Below, piece by piece: positions 21,847 to 32,310 of a stretch of DNA of 64,000 bases (its first letter is position 1; the number at the start of each line of letters is the position of its first letter). Source of the stretch: Astropecten irregularis (taxonomy: Eukaryota > Echinodermata > Asteroidea > Paxillosida > Astropectinidae). The translations under genes and the position numbers were made by a program. The DNA lies in contig OZ020256.1 in NCBI GenBank assembly GCA_963971285.1, positions 8,930,541 through 8,994,540 of the forward strand, written 5' to 3'. The notes under the pieces were generated by a model that searched no databases, was not told where the DNA came from, and was given only the letters and a program-made list of their open reading frames with translations.

Positions 21847-21850
21847 ATTC

Positions 21851-22350
21851 ACCTAAAAAAATGAAATACATTTTTATGGTTGTGCGCACTGATCTGAATG
21901 AAAATGTCCACAGAACAAATGTATGATGTACATTTGGAAAAGTATAATTTCAATGACTGTCTTCCTCAAAAACAAGTTTACTATGTAATACTATACCTTT
22001 GAAATGTACATATTGAAAAAAGGTAATTTCTTAAACATTTGGATAACAATTAGGAAAGGTCCATTGAAAGTTAGGGGTTAAATTGCAGACAATATTGCTT
22101 TTGTAGTATAATTATGCAAACAATAATTAGCAAATGAAGTGCAAGTGGTCACCTAACCTTATTTGTTCTATTTTTAATTGATAATTTCCTAATTTTGTTA
22201 TAAATGTAACCTTTGTATATGTATATTAATTTAGAAACCTTAGGCAGATTAAAAGTCATGGTGAAAGCAAAAACTCCAAAAACAAATGAAAACAAAACCA
22301 CAAACCCCACTCACACGAAAAAACAAAAAAGGCCCAGAATCCAAGAGAAC
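21851..22350. other. Non-coding AT-rich spacer
   Basis: No gene-like frame or RNA signal. From 22316 the sequence 'aaaacaaaaaaggcccagaatccaag' is the left arm of a long inverted repeat whose right arm ('cttggattctgtttttttgttc') lies at 22830-22855. Confidence 0.5.
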
Positions 22351-22434
22351 TTACATGTTAGGCATTTGTTCATGTTCATGTTCTTTCATGCGTCATGAAA
22401 GAACACGAAAATGATCAAATGCCTGACATGTAAA
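22351..22434. repeat. 84-bp near-perfect palindrome
   Basis: TTACATGTTAGGCATTTG...GTTCTTTCATG is followed by the inverted CATGAAAGAAC...CAAATGCCTGACATGTAA, centred at about 22392. This is a potential cruciform. It lies against the left end of the MITE at 22432, within a larger inverted repeat. Confidence 0.85.
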
Positions 22435-22825
22435 GCCCTGTCCGCACTGGACTTTTTTTGGGCAAAGTAACCGAGACGCTGGGTACTTTACCCATTTTAA
22501 GTCCAGTGCGGACGTCTCGGGAAGTCTACCTCTTAGTTACTTTGCCCGAGCCGCGCGGGTATTTCTACCGGCCAACTTCTGCACGGGTAGAATAACCGAG
22601 ACACTTTGCCCGAGACAAAAAGTCCAGTGCAGACAGAGCGAGTCTGGTAAACTCATGAGTCTACACACTGTAGTATTGAAAGCTCGGTAATTGTTCTGTG
22701 CTTGCACGGTTAAGTTACCCGAGTCAAAAGTCCAAGTGCGGACACCGGTGATATTTGCCCATTTTCATTGACCCCTCGGCTCGGTGAAATCCCTGGGAAA
22801 AAAAGTCCAGTGCGGACAGGGCTTA
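22432..22825. mobile_element. MITE with 'AAGCCCTGTCCGCACTGGAC' inverted ends
   Basis: The left AAGCCCTGTCCGCACTGGAC equals the reverse complement of the right end, a 20-bp perfect match. Sub-terminal and internal copies of 'agtccagtgcggac' and 'gtccgcac' words occur at about 22499, 22620 and 22730, suggesting growth by internal duplication. Older relative at 4756-5165. Non-coding. Confidence 0.88.
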
Positions 22826-22949
22826 AGGTTTCTTGGATTCTGTTTTTTTGTTCTTTACAATGCTTAGACCAATGCTTAGTGAGTTCAGAACATATCTATG
22901 TTTACCTCACCCACAACAATGATGGAGAAATCGTTTATTGGGAGTATAT

Positions 22950-23270
22950 GTGTACAGTGCTTGTCCACGTTGGTGTATGGCAAGCCTAATTTGCAAATTA
23001 TCCATCTCCCGACCAAAACATTTAATATTCATGTTTAACTGCGGTACCAGCCGCGATATTGGATTCGCTTTACCCCGCTGACCCCAGCTAGCTCGGTGGC
23101 CTAACTGGTAAGCAGGAGGTCGTGGGTTCGAATCCCAACTGAGCCAGCACGTGATTTTGTTCACGTGCAATCTATCACAAGTGCTGAGTATACAGTGCTC
23201 ATCCACGTTGGTGAAGGGCAAGCCTAAATTGCATATTATCTCCCAACCAAAATCATTTAATATTCAGAAA
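22950..23270 (+). mobile_element. tRNA-like SINE flanked by direct repeats
   Basis: At 23088-23148 the sequence resembles a tRNA: a box A-like TAGCTCGGTGG..AACTGG and a canonical box B GGTTCGAATCC (23126-23136). No proper anticodon stem can be drawn, so this is a SINE head and not a tRNA gene. On both sides lies the same segment of about 80 bp ('tacagtgct..tccacgttggtg..ggcaagcctaa.ttgca'), at 22955-23035 and 23190-23265. This suggests a SINE tail repeat or two tandem units. Confidence 0.6.
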
Positions 23271-23867
23271 AAAATTCTACAAATTGCGTGGGAAGTGGGT
23301 AATTATTACTTACAAGGATTGAATTTGATTAAATTTAGTATAGCAGAGTCAAATGCTAAAAAAGCTTTTGTAGTATACAACCCTGGGTTCATTAATTTGT
23401 AGGATTTTGTAAACTGTATGTTTTTTTTTTCCTTGCTTTTTTCCTTTTTTTCCTTACTGTCCACATTAGCTTTATAACCTATTACATTTTGAATGGCTTC
23501 TTTATAATCCTGATCCACACAAAGACTTTCAGGAAATATAAGCAAAATAAGTACAAGTATTCAGTACAACATGGAACAAAAGCTGCATAATGTATTCATC
23601 TTTCAAGAAGTGGTGTAATCAATAAGTTATTGATTTACACTCGAAACCAGCCTGCCTTCCAAATTCCAGATCCTTATTTTGATAAATATTTTTTTTAAAG
23701 GATAATGTACATGATGCAGTTTTGTATATATTATTTTTGGATTTATAGGGATGACATGAATAAAATAAACATTATATCTGCTAACAAGAATAATTTGTCC
23801 TCTCTTCAATCATTGTAGTTATCATTTGATACAGATTATGAAATATATATAATAATGAACAAGCTAT
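23271..23867 (-). other. Region beyond the AASDH stop; probable 3' UTR, no poly(A) signal placed
   Basis: Directly downstream (minus strand) of the AASDH stop codon. AT-rich with a T/C tract at 23420-23455. I did not find a convincing AATAAA on the minus strand within 300 bases of the stop, so the transcript end is undefined. Confidence 0.4.
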
Positions 23868-24482
23868 TCAACTATCATCATATTCTAAGCAGTACACATG
23901 ATCATCTCTGCATCCTACAACTAGGTTCTTCCTGCATACAACAGGTGACGAGAATATACCACCAGGCAAATGCCATGAAGAGGCTAACTCTCCTGACATA
24001 AGGTCAAGTATTACCACTACTCCCTCTGTAGAGCAAACAACCACAAACAATTTATCTTGTGTGACTTTTGAATCCTGGCATGAATGACACGATGCACAAT
24101 GGTATGCTGAATGTTGAGCATCTTCTTGCATCTGTCCTGTTTTGTAGGATTTCCTGTTAAGACAAGATACTGCACAACAGTCTTTGACTCTGAGTTTCTC
24201 AAGGCTTGTGTGACAATGTTGTGAAATGAATTGGCAGTCGGAACTTTTAAATATAAATGGCGATGCAAAGATAGTAGATGACATTTTGTAATGCCAGCAC
24301 AGTTCCCCCTTTGGGAAGGACAGACAATAGATATGGTGATCATGAGATCCAAAGACGACAAACGACTCTGCCTCAGAGAGACCAGTTGAATGATGCAGTA
24401 TGTTGGGAGGTACCGAGGCTTGCGCAAAGCATGGAACACAGGGAGAGGAGTAAATTGGAGCACCTGATGTGAATCTCCACAG
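23868..24482 (-). CDS. AASDH: AASDH-like gene, terminal exon (beta-propeller end)
   Basis: The last exon: acceptor ctttgtttttcag, read on the minus strand (AG at 24483-84), phase 0; 204 codons and a stop at 23868-70. It encodes the final PQQ/beta-propeller blades. The 'LWRFTSGAPIYSSPC', 'VFGSHDHHIYCLSFPKGELCWHY' and 'GIFSSPVVCRKNLVVGCRDDHVYCLEY' segments each show the W-x-(5-7)-[FVI]-[SA]-[AS]-[PS]...G(S/C)xDxx(L/V)YCL pattern. The Cys/His-rich loop in the middle (about 45 residues, 24100-24230) is longer than usual. The end …YCLEYDDS is a natural C-terminus for the family. Confidence 0.9.
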   Translation of the reverse strand: MWRFTSGAPIYSSPCVPCFAQASVPPNILHHSTGLSEAESFVVFGSHDHHIYCLSFPKGELCWHYKMSSTIFASPFIFKSSDCQFISQHCHTSLEKLRVKDCCAVSCLNRKSYKTGQMQEDAQHSAYHCASCHSCQDSKVTQDKLFVVVCSTEGVVVILDLMSGELASSWHLPGGIFSSPVVCRKNLVVGCRDDHVYCLEYDDS

Positions 24483-24740
24483 CTGAAAAACAAAGACATG
24501 AAGAAAATGCCACTGCATTACAACACAAAATAGACAAGCAAAGTTAGTATGCTCTTGCAACTATTTTGATAATCTTAGTCTGGGTCACAGTTAACGTACA
24601 TGTACTTCATTGTCAATCAATTGTGTGGTTTCAAGTCCAAATGTAAACAAAATGAAATTCTTTCAATTTGTTTGTGATGCAGCACGGTCAAGTGCACTTC
24701 CCCCTGTTAAACCTTACATTTGCATATTTCTCTTGCTTAA

Positions 24741-25243
24741 AGGTAGTATCATACTTAGATAGGAAAACAAAACAGACATGTTTACAAATTTACCTGTAAC
24801 TTACAGGGATGGTGCTGATAGAAAAACATCCTGTTAAAATGTTCCGCCTGAAAAAAGTCTAAGTCCATGTCCGAGTACAGTACCAACACACAGTACAAAC
24901 AATTGCATTGTTGTTTCACGAAGATGATTAAATAAATTGGATGTTGATTATGTTGTCCCACTCTTCTCAGAATTTTCTTTTTTCAAACCTTGCTAATGAC
25001 ATTATCAACCATAAAATGGTTACGAAAATACTTCCAAAATCGAGAAGTGGCCAAGTACATTTATTTTCGAGTACTTTTTATCGAGTACGGGCCAAGTACA
25101 TTTTAATTTCGAGTACTTTTAATGGAGTACGGGCCAAGTATTTGTCTGTACTCGAGTTGTACTCGAGTACGAGTACTCCAAAACTGATTTTTTTTGGCCA
25201 TGAATCTGCATTTTTTGACAAAAACTAAAGTATGATATTACTT
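24741..25243. mobile_element. TTAA-flanked MITE, copy C, with internal 'GAGTAC' block
   Basis: TTAA at 24737-40 and 25244-47. The left end is AGGTAGTATCATACTTAGA and the right end, read inward, AAAAGTAATATCATACTTTA. The centre (25060-25190) has been expanded by a repeated 'gagtactttt.at.gagtacgggccaagta' motif that ends in 'actcgagtacgagtact'. Non-coding. Confidence 0.75.
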
Positions 25244-25247
25244 TTAA

Positions 25248-25688
25248 GGCTCCCATTTACTATTGTGTTATACCACTGTAAAAATACTTTAGTGCCAAAG
25301 CCTTGGGCATTAACATCAGTTCACCGTTGTCCTTTTTTTCTAGCGATAACTCAATTGGGACGAACATTTGCATAGGTCCAAAGGGTTGTACATGTGTGTA
25401 TAACCTCCTTCCTCATTGCTTGTACTGTAATTGTAAATGATTTGCTAATAGAGTGTACGTTAATAGGGAGAAATTGGATGTAGGTTGTGAAGCATTGTAT
25501 TTCATTTTTTATGGTTCCTGTTAAGAATATATTATACTTAATAAAATGGGAAGAGTTGTATGGAGAAATTGCAATGATCCCCAAACTTTGTATATAAATG
25601 TCTTTTTATATGTGGCAATTTGATCAGTTTCACACATGAACAAATTGAATGTCATGTCCTGTACCCTAGACATTGTATGTGGCTTTTA
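25248..25688. other. Intronic spacer, nothing recognised
   Basis: AT-rich intron sequence between the TTAA-MITE and the LINE fragment. No open frame or repeat boundary that I can support. Confidence 0.5.
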
Positions 25689-26280
25689 CTATGTGGCTTT
25701 TACTACTACTTTCTCTGTATATGTCACAAAGAGATGGGGTGACGCAATACACCCTTGTCTGACACCTTTAGTCATGTTAAACTCCAAAGTGTTCTCACCA
25801 TTCCATCTGATCTTCCCATCCTGATTTACATACAGGGACTGTAGCAAAGAGACAAGATGAGCTGGCAATCCCATTATTGACATTACAGCAAACAGTTTGA
25901 CATGGCTGACAGAATGCCTTTGAGTGGTCGATGAACATAATGAAGACCTCTTCACCTATTCCAAGTGTCTTTTCCATCATTATTTGCAGACACACCAGCA
26001 TGTCTCTGGTTCCTCGCCCTTTTCTGTATTAAAGCAGCTTTTTCTTCAGGTAGTTCATGCTCCAGTTTTGCTTTCAGGCAATACATGATGATCATCAAGA
26101 GAACTTTGCCGGTATGGCTAATGAGTGCGATGCTCCTGTAGTTCCAACATTGTTTGGGATCTCCAGTGTTGAGTAACATCACAAACTCTTTTATCTTCCA
26201 GTCCTCCGGCCAGTAGTGTAGACACGTCCTAAGACCTAGGGGGGGGGGGTTGATCGTGTAGCTGGGTCGTACTTCCATAT
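25689..26280 (-). pseudogene. RTE-like LINE reverse transcriptase fragment
   Basis: Minus-strand frames, shifting several times, read WKIKEFVMLLNTGDPKQCWNYRSIALISHTGKVL (fingers/palm; 'NYR.I.LIS...K' is the RT2-type motif), then EEVFIMFIDHSKAF and, further on, NMTKGVRQGCIASPHLF (the conserved 'GVRQGC..SP..F' box). The catalytic F/YADD region and endonuclease are missing. 'MFIDHSKAF' lies where the first catalytic Asp is expected. Defective; same broad family as 45816-46600. Confidence 0.85.
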
Positions 26281-26510
26281 ACGTTAGTGCACAAAATCAT
26301 TTTTTATATATATAAAAAGTGAAAACCTGGGGGGGTTGCAACCCCCCTAGCTCCCCCGGGATCTCCGCCCATGCCTCCGGCCATTCACAACTTGTCCGTA
26401 TGCTCATGCATAGTTGGTGTAATGCTTCTATACCATACCGCCCTGTGGCTTTAAACTCTGCTAATGTACAGCATTAGCAGGCGGTGGGGGGGGGGGGGGG
26501 GGCGGTTTGT
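26224..26510. repeat. G-rich repeat ends and poly-G tract
   Basis: 'cctagggggggggggttg' (26236) and 'gggggggttgcaacccccctag' (26329-26350), the latter a short palindrome, mark a degraded repeat insertion. A run of about 18 G follows at 26485-26503. Similar 'gggggggctgtagccccccc' occurs at 32228. Non-coding. Confidence 0.55.
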
Positions 26511-26815
26511 GAACTCGAGCGCATAGCCTCGGGCGATTGTGTCCAGCAACCAGCTGTCAGTTGTAACTTTAACCCAGGACCCTGCAAACGCCTGGAGACG
26601 GCCTCCCGCGGGTTCGAAGGAGGGAGGCCTTCAGGAGACGGGCGAGTCACTTGCGCCTGGCCCCGGAAAACCGGGGGCCGGGCGGGCGATAACCACGTCC
26701 TGGTTTCGGCTGTTGTCACCATGCAAGGCAGGCTGAGACTGTGTGGGGTAGGCAAAAGACGAGATTTTGTTTGGCCTCGAAAACTATCACAACTAGATGA
26801 ATCGAGCAGGCTACG

Positions 26816-27815
26816 TCAGGGAATGACGAATGCCGGCCTGCCCCCGCCACATGATGACTTGGGTGCAGGGGTTGGAGGTCTCTTGAGGTTTATCTCCTCG
26901 ATACTCTTCAACCTCTTGGCTTCAGCCTGCATGTACACCTCAAACTTTCCAGCAAAGAGATTGATTCCAAGAAGGGGAAGGGCCTTGAGCCTCTTGCGGG
27001 CGCATTGAGATGGGAGGGAAAGTGCATCCAGCACATTGCCCTTACGGGCCAAGGTTGCAAGGGCGGACATGCGGGCGAATTGACTGAGCACTGACCGTAG
27101 GCAATTATCAAGGCAGTGAAAAGCGGCTGTTAGCAAATCCGGGGGAATGGCTGACTCCTCACAAACGGAAACCAAATATTCCCTGAGGAGAAGCAAGAAG
27201 GAGGCCACGCCCAGGCCATGGCGGGAGGCAGAGTCCAACTTCTTCAGCGTCTTCTCCAGCGCAGTTCGAGCCTTGTCCGTGAAGGGCCACTCAGACGCTG
27301 GGCACCCCTCATCCGCGGCCAACTTGTCCTTTGTTGCGTCGAAGAGAGAAAGGGTGGAGAAAAATTTCTCAAAATCTGACGAGGGAAGCGATAATAATCG
27401 TGGTCCCATTTCAGGTATGACTGCCATTTATTAGGGGACGTGATCCCAGAAATTTTCTTGACATACACCTGGTCCAGTGGGATTGCCGGAAAAACCTTGT
27501 CACCAGTCACTGCTACACCTGTCTTGTGCTTAAAAGATTTGTGTTCCGGATGGGGGGCTCCTCCTCGGGTGAGAACTGTAGCACTCGGATCATGTCTCTT
27601 TGTAGGAGCCTTAGTTCTGTCTCGGCAATAGACAGCCGCTGTAGCTGGGCCACGCCCTCGTCGTCAGCCGAGCAATGAATGGGATGACTGTGGCGAGCCG
27701 GGATAATCCCGGGCGGCAGCAGGGGCAGGCTGACCAGATGTGTGACTCTGTGGCTGAATGACTTCTTCAGAAACAAGGGACATCGAAGGGCCCAAGAGCC
27801 CAAGTCATAGATCAC
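26816..27815 (-). pseudogene. DIRS/YR-retroelement ORF1 (gag-like) remnant
   Basis: Three overlapping minus-strand frames run in order. 27815-27513 contains SADDEGVAQLQRLSIAETELRLL. 27510-27400 contains GVAVTGDKVFPAIPLDQVYVKKI and the end YLKWDHDYYRFP. 27427-26816 (203 codons) is helical, with DKLAADEGCPASEW, a leucine-rich centre and LLGINLFAGKFE near the end. The general layout (acidic leader, a 'W..' segment, helical domain, 'LFGGKF'-like motif) is that of DIRS ORF1 proteins. Family assignment is from resemblance and is less certain than for the YR parts. Two frame changes are needed, so it is a pseudogene. Confidence 0.55.
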
Positions 27816-30540
27816 CCCTTTTTTCCTATTCTCTTTGAAGAGTCAGGCTGTTAGGGAGAGATGGTATCAAAGATGAGTATTTTCCTAATAGAATAGAAAA
27901 TCCACTTGGATTTGGGTAGGTTTCTATTACAGAAAATATGTCACCTTCAATACCTACAAATGCAGAGTAGCATCGAAAAGAGTGTGGGTGGGAGAATGCA
28001 GTGTGTGCGTCAGGAGAATAGTAATGACTAGGCCTGTCTATAATGAAGTTAACCTTAGAATCACATCCAGTCAAGACATACCAGAGAGCAGGGCATCTAG
28101 GAACCTATGAGGTCATAGCAGCTGCTCACATGGGTCTCCTGTCTGCGGTCCGGCTGACTGGAGAATTTGCCTGTCTGTCTGTCTCTCAGCTTGGAGCACA
28201 TCCCATAGGTAGCACGATGAAAAAGTTTATAGATTTTTCCAACACGCTACCTGTGAGATATCTGAAACAGCCATTCCTTGAAGATAAGCCCAAGAAATGG
28301 ACACACTTCCTGGCTGGTGGGCTTGGATTTGGGTACGAGATGTAAACATACATCTGGCTGAGAATTGCAAAGCCGTTTGGTTGCACAAGGAGATCTGGCT
28401 GAATGGTAGGGCAAAGGGTTATGAGGAAACCAAGCCTGTCATGGCCAGTGTTGAACGACCCGGATAAATTTGTATCTATCTTGGCTAGTACCACAAAGGG
28501 CACTTGACATTACAGGGAGATCGGAGGGAAGGCATACCTCAGGAATCTCATTCATTGATAGTCCGGGAGACTGTGCCTTGGGTTCACAAGACGGGAGCAG
28601 AATGAGAGCGACTGAACGCTCAGGTAAGACGCAAACAGGTTGTTGCAAGGAGTTTCTAGAAGGTGGAAATATCATGCACTGTGGGTCGATGAAGTGACCG
28701 ATCCTTGTGATTATATTGCTTTCCCGTCGGACGGCTTACCCTTAGAGTGATCTGGGAGAATGAGCACCAACTCAAGCGCTGCCAGATTAATAGCATACAC
28801 ATCAATAAGAGGGACCATCCTCATCAGGTCGGGTAAGACAGCACTGTAGAGTAGTCCAACTATTAAACATGAACGAAGCAGTAGGTTACCCATCTTGAGT
28901 GGGTGGCGTGATGGAGTTTAAAAGGCCCTGGGGCTGATCTCATAAAACGGCAAGATAAATCTTATTAACTAGGGAAGGCAATATCACCATAGAGAATTGT
29001 ATAGCTACATAAACACCATGCTAAGCGAAAAGATTTGTACAAGATGCAAGATCAATCTAAGTGGCTTTTGAAATCGACCAAAAGTCTTACTAAAGAAGCA
29101 GTGGCAAGGCATGGTGCAGACCATGGAGAGGTTCCGATGAAGGAGACTCCGGGCAGTTGAGAGCAGGAAGGTTGAGGGTGACGAAAAGGATCCCGGTAGC
29201 CCATAGGACTGGGCAGCACCATATGATGAACTGACTAGAGACGTTAAGCCTCCTGGATCATATGAATTAATAGGCAAATCTGTCTGTAAGTAGGTTACTC
29301 CCAGATCAGTACAGGACCTCCATGCTTACCCTGGAGCCAGTACAGGTTGTCTAGGATCAGGCTCCAAGACTTCACCCAACGGAGCACTAGTGTAAGGCGC
29401 CGTCCCCAAAATGACTACACGTTCAAAGACGCTGACATTCTGCGGATTCTGCAGAGGCACGCACACCTGTGCCGAACAAAAGAACCCTTAGCGACCCAGC
29501 CAGTCCGTGGACTGCCGGCAGTATGCACAGATTATGTTAATTTACACCTCATGAATGCGGCCGACATTCTGCGGATTATACGCGGTCTGCCGCGGCCGGC
29601 CGCCTGTCTTGTGGAATAAAAGAGTTGCTAATTGCCACCGCACTATCACACACGCAGGCCCAGGCAAGGAATACATTCTGACAACTATGAGAATGATTAC
29701 AAAGGGGTTTCGTTGATACGTTTTGATCCGAAAGTTTTGATGCCACAGAACGGACAACCCAAACACAGGGCAGAAAACGAATGTACGGCAGTTATTATGT
29801 ACAAGTACATTATGGGTCAGTTTTGTCAGGAATTTGTTTGGTGAACTATGTAGGAAGAAAAACAGACGGACGGACGATTATAACCGATATTTTACGGCAA
29901 ACGGAAACACATAAAAATACACATCACCCCGTGCATGGTTTCCGCTTTTCATAAACAGATCATTTTAATTTGAAATAGATATTGAAAAATATTGATATTG
30001 TCAGTGAAACGAGGGCGACTCTGGTGGTGGTATCAATTAACAGTTAATAGTGAGAAGGAAACACATTGATGACATTGATCTTGAGACCGGACATTATATC
30101 GAAAATCGGGGTTATGGGTCGTTCAACCAAACTATCAGATATCAGGACATAGCAATAAAAGTATGAAGCTTCTCAATCAGTAATTATTTTGGACACATTA
30201 TACACGAGTTCCATGGGTTTTGTAAGGTGTTTAGGGGGCCTAAATAGCTCGGCATTTTTAAAATGACACCGACAGGGCAGGGAAAGAAAGGACAGTATGC
30301 TGTCGGCGTTTGGTTTCGGGAGTTGTGAAGCTGAACGACAACCACCAGCGGCGCGAAGTTGGTGTGAAAGGCATCATGGCTGGCAAAGCATTTTCTTCGG
30401 GTTTCGTTAACAATAGGAGCGGCTCGTCTCAGATCGCTGGAGCTTCAGTTTGTTAGGTTTGCCAACATACGTGATCATTCACTAATTACTACTTTGATCT
30501 TGACCGTGCCTGCTTGGTAGGAGGTACATGTATATAATTC
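27816..30540. other. Long intronic stretch without recognisable gene
   Basis: About 2.7 kb. Several short frames exist on both strands but none has domain-like composition. Repeated words 'gctgacattctgcggatt' / 'gccgacattctgcggatt' at 29430 and 29560 hint at a short direct repeat. The segment 28927-29030 begins like a 'ggggctgatctcataaaac' MITE end. Nothing firmer can be said. Confidence 0.45.
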
Positions 30541-30550
30541 GCTATAAAAT
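30541..30550 (+). promoter_or_regulatory. TATA box of the nested gene
   Basis: gcTATAAAAtcg about 70 bases before the ATG at 30615, which places a start site near 30572 and leaves a 5' UTR of roughly 40 bases. It is the only strong TATA element just upstream of this gene. Confidence 0.55.
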
Positions 30551-30614
30551 CGAAGTTCTTGTACCTACGAGAATCATTTTCTGAGTATCCTGCAACTTGA
30601 CAACACTTAATAAG

Positions 30615-30780
30615 ATGGAGAACATTGACATCTGTTGGGTCACCCCTGCAAGATATGCTGGAATGGAAGAATCAGTCCCGAGAAGCAGAATCAAGGAGAA
30701 AGGTGTCCTCAAAGACGGAGAGATTGTTCGCGTTACATACAAGTCCAGCGTATACAAGGCTAGAGTCATCGGCCAAAGTC
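30615..30780 (+). CDS. Nested gene, exon 1 (basic N-terminal module)
   Basis: ATG at 30615 is preceded by 'aataag' and a TATA box 70 bp upstream. The exon gives 55 codons plus one base, then the donor agtc/GTAAGT. It reads MENIDICWVTPARYAGMEESVPRSR, a KEKGVLKDGEIVRVTYKSS stretch and VYKARVIGQS. The 'L.DGE.VRV.Y....YKARVI' segment is the beta-strand pattern of small SH3/Tudor-like barrels and recalls the N-terminus of some BEN-domain proteins. This is resemblance only; I do not recognise the gene. It lies antisense within the last AASDH intron. Confidence 0.65.
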
Positions 30781-31262
30781 GTAAGTACACTTGATTCTGC
30801 TGTTCAGTGTTATTCACACGAAACATAGGAAAGGAAGCCTGATTGATGGCCCATTTTCACGGCCCTATAGCACTAGAATTTATTAGCTAAACTATGACAT
30901 TTCTGTCTTGCTAAAAATTAGATTCTGCTGTTTGTTACTCGCACGAAACATAGGAAAGGGATCCTCATTGAAGAGACAAATTCACGGTCCCTGATTAGCA
31001 CTTAAATTGATTTGCTTTATACCAGTCTGTCTACAATGGAGATAACAACTGGATTAAAAGCCAAATTCAAAACATGGATTTTTTTAATAGAGTGTCGTTT
31101 TATCGAGCAAGACATTATATTTTGTGCTCAGTCATTTTTGTGCTTTTAGCAGCTCCATGATATTTGCCCGATGATGATCGTTTGTAAAACCAGGCTGTAT
31201 CCACTATATTGCTGCATTATTATGATGTCTTCTATAATCTCTTTTATTGTTATTTTTTCCAG
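30781..31262 (+). other. Intron of the nested gene
   Basis: GTAAGT...ttgttattttttccag, phase 1. It contains a direct repeat of about 60 bases: 'gattctgctgt.....cacgaaacataggaaaggaa' at 30794 and 30921. No other feature. Confidence 0.6.
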
Positions 31263-31870
31263 AACGAAAGAGACGAAGGTCTTGTTCGTCAGATGATGAC
31301 GATGACCTGCCTCTGATGACTCTTTTCAAGCGGAAGCCTTCATTGGCACCCGTTTCCCCATTGGTGGTAAACATCGAGCCTACTCATCTGTCATCTTCTG
31401 CATCACCTGAATTCAGCCCTCCACCGCCCGTCACCGTGGCCTCATCGGCACCGGCTTCACATCTTCCGTCTCCACCGAACTTGCCGCCACTCATCATTGC
31501 TTCACCGGCACCCGCATCACCATCTGTGTCCACCTCATCAGGCCCTCCATCGCCCGTCACCGTGGCCTCATCGGCACCGGCCTCACATCTTCCGTCTCAA
31601 CCGAACTTGCCGCTACTCATCATTGCTTCACCGGGACCCGCATCACCATCTGTGGCCACCTCATCAGGCCCTCCATCGCCCGTCACCGTGGCCTCGTCGG
31701 CACCGGCCTCGCATCTTCCGTCTCCACCGAACTTGCCGCCACTCATCATTGCTTCACCGGCACCCGCATCACCATCCGTGTCCACCTCATCCCAGAAGAG
31801 GAACATGATAGGCAGAAGACAAGGTTCAACCACTGAAGGAAGCATGGAAAAAGAATTATCACCCAACTAG
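31263..31870 (+). CDS. Nested gene, exon 2 (acidic patch and Pro/Ser/Ala repeats)
   Basis: Completes the split codon (Gln), then RKRRRSCSSDDDDDLPLM: a basic cluster that could be a nuclear localisation signal, followed by an acidic run. From 31427 it is built of three 42-residue repeats (PVTVASSAPASHLPSPPNLP.LIIASPAPASPSV.TSSGPPS). It ends with a basic tail (KRNMIGRRQGSTTEGSMEKE) and TAG at 31868-70. Exons 1 and 2 together give exactly 258 codons, including the stop. The repeats keep the frame, which argues for coding. A disordered nuclear protein is my inference. Further exons or a different 3' end cannot be excluded. Confidence 0.65.
31427..31790 (+). repeat. 126-bp coding minisatellite, about 2.9 copies
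   Basis: Units start at 31427, 31553 and 31679, exactly 126 bp (42 codons) apart. The copies differ at only a few positions, such as tca/caa at the 'Pro/Gln' codon and 'gtgtcc'/'gtggcc'. The multiple-of-three period and near identity suggest recent, frame-preserving expansion. Confidence 0.92.
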
Positions 31871-31942
31871 AGCATTCTAACCTAGGCCTTGGCAGAAGCA
31901 GAGGGCACTGAGAAGAGGCAAGAGACATCTCGTGATGCTGTC

Positions 31943-31990
31943 TGAGAGAGAGAGAGAGAGAGAGAGATGGGGAGAGGGGGGGGGGGGAGC
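31943..31990. repeat. (GA)n microsatellite and G run
   Basis: About 12 GA dinucleotides followed by 'tggggagagg' and a run of about 14 G, in the 3' region of the nested gene. Confidence 0.9.
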
Positions 31991-32310
31991 TGCCGCTCTT
32001 GAAAAGGGACCCTGGGAAATGGATTTCCTCTGCCTTTGGTAAAAACTCCCTCCATAATTTCTGAACAGAACCTGTCTAACATTACAGGGATGGATACAAA
32101 GTGATGATCTTGGAGAGGAAAATGTAAAGTTCTACTCACTTCAGCTATGAACGCTGACTGTCTACCGATGGGGGTAATCCTTGGAAGCACAAGGTTGATG
32201 ACGATGAACACAACTAGGGGGTGGTTAGGGGGGGCTGTAGCCCCCCCAAAATTTTGTTTCAATGCAACAAAAAACCTACAACTTCCATTGTCTCCCGTTT
32301 GGTCCCTTAA

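Larger units (their letters stand above)
18706..21850 (+). mobile_element. Degraded DIRS-type tyrosine-recombinase retrotransposon
   Basis: This 3.1-kb element has inverted terminal repeats (18706-18870 against 21640-21815) and, on the + strand, remnants of the DIRS RNase H and tyrosine-recombinase coding regions (annotated below). DIRS elements use inverted or split repeats rather than LTRs and a tyrosine recombinase rather than an integrase; both signs are present. The reverse transcriptase is not recognisable, and frames are broken repeatedly, so the copy is defective. The stretch 18940-19800 has an open frame (to 19351) that I cannot assign. Confidence 0.8.

Noticed and set aside
23088-23148. 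tRNA gene
   Set aside because: Box A and box B are good, but the anticodon arm and acceptor stem do not form, and the sequence is flanked by 80-bp direct repeats. Better explained as a SINE.
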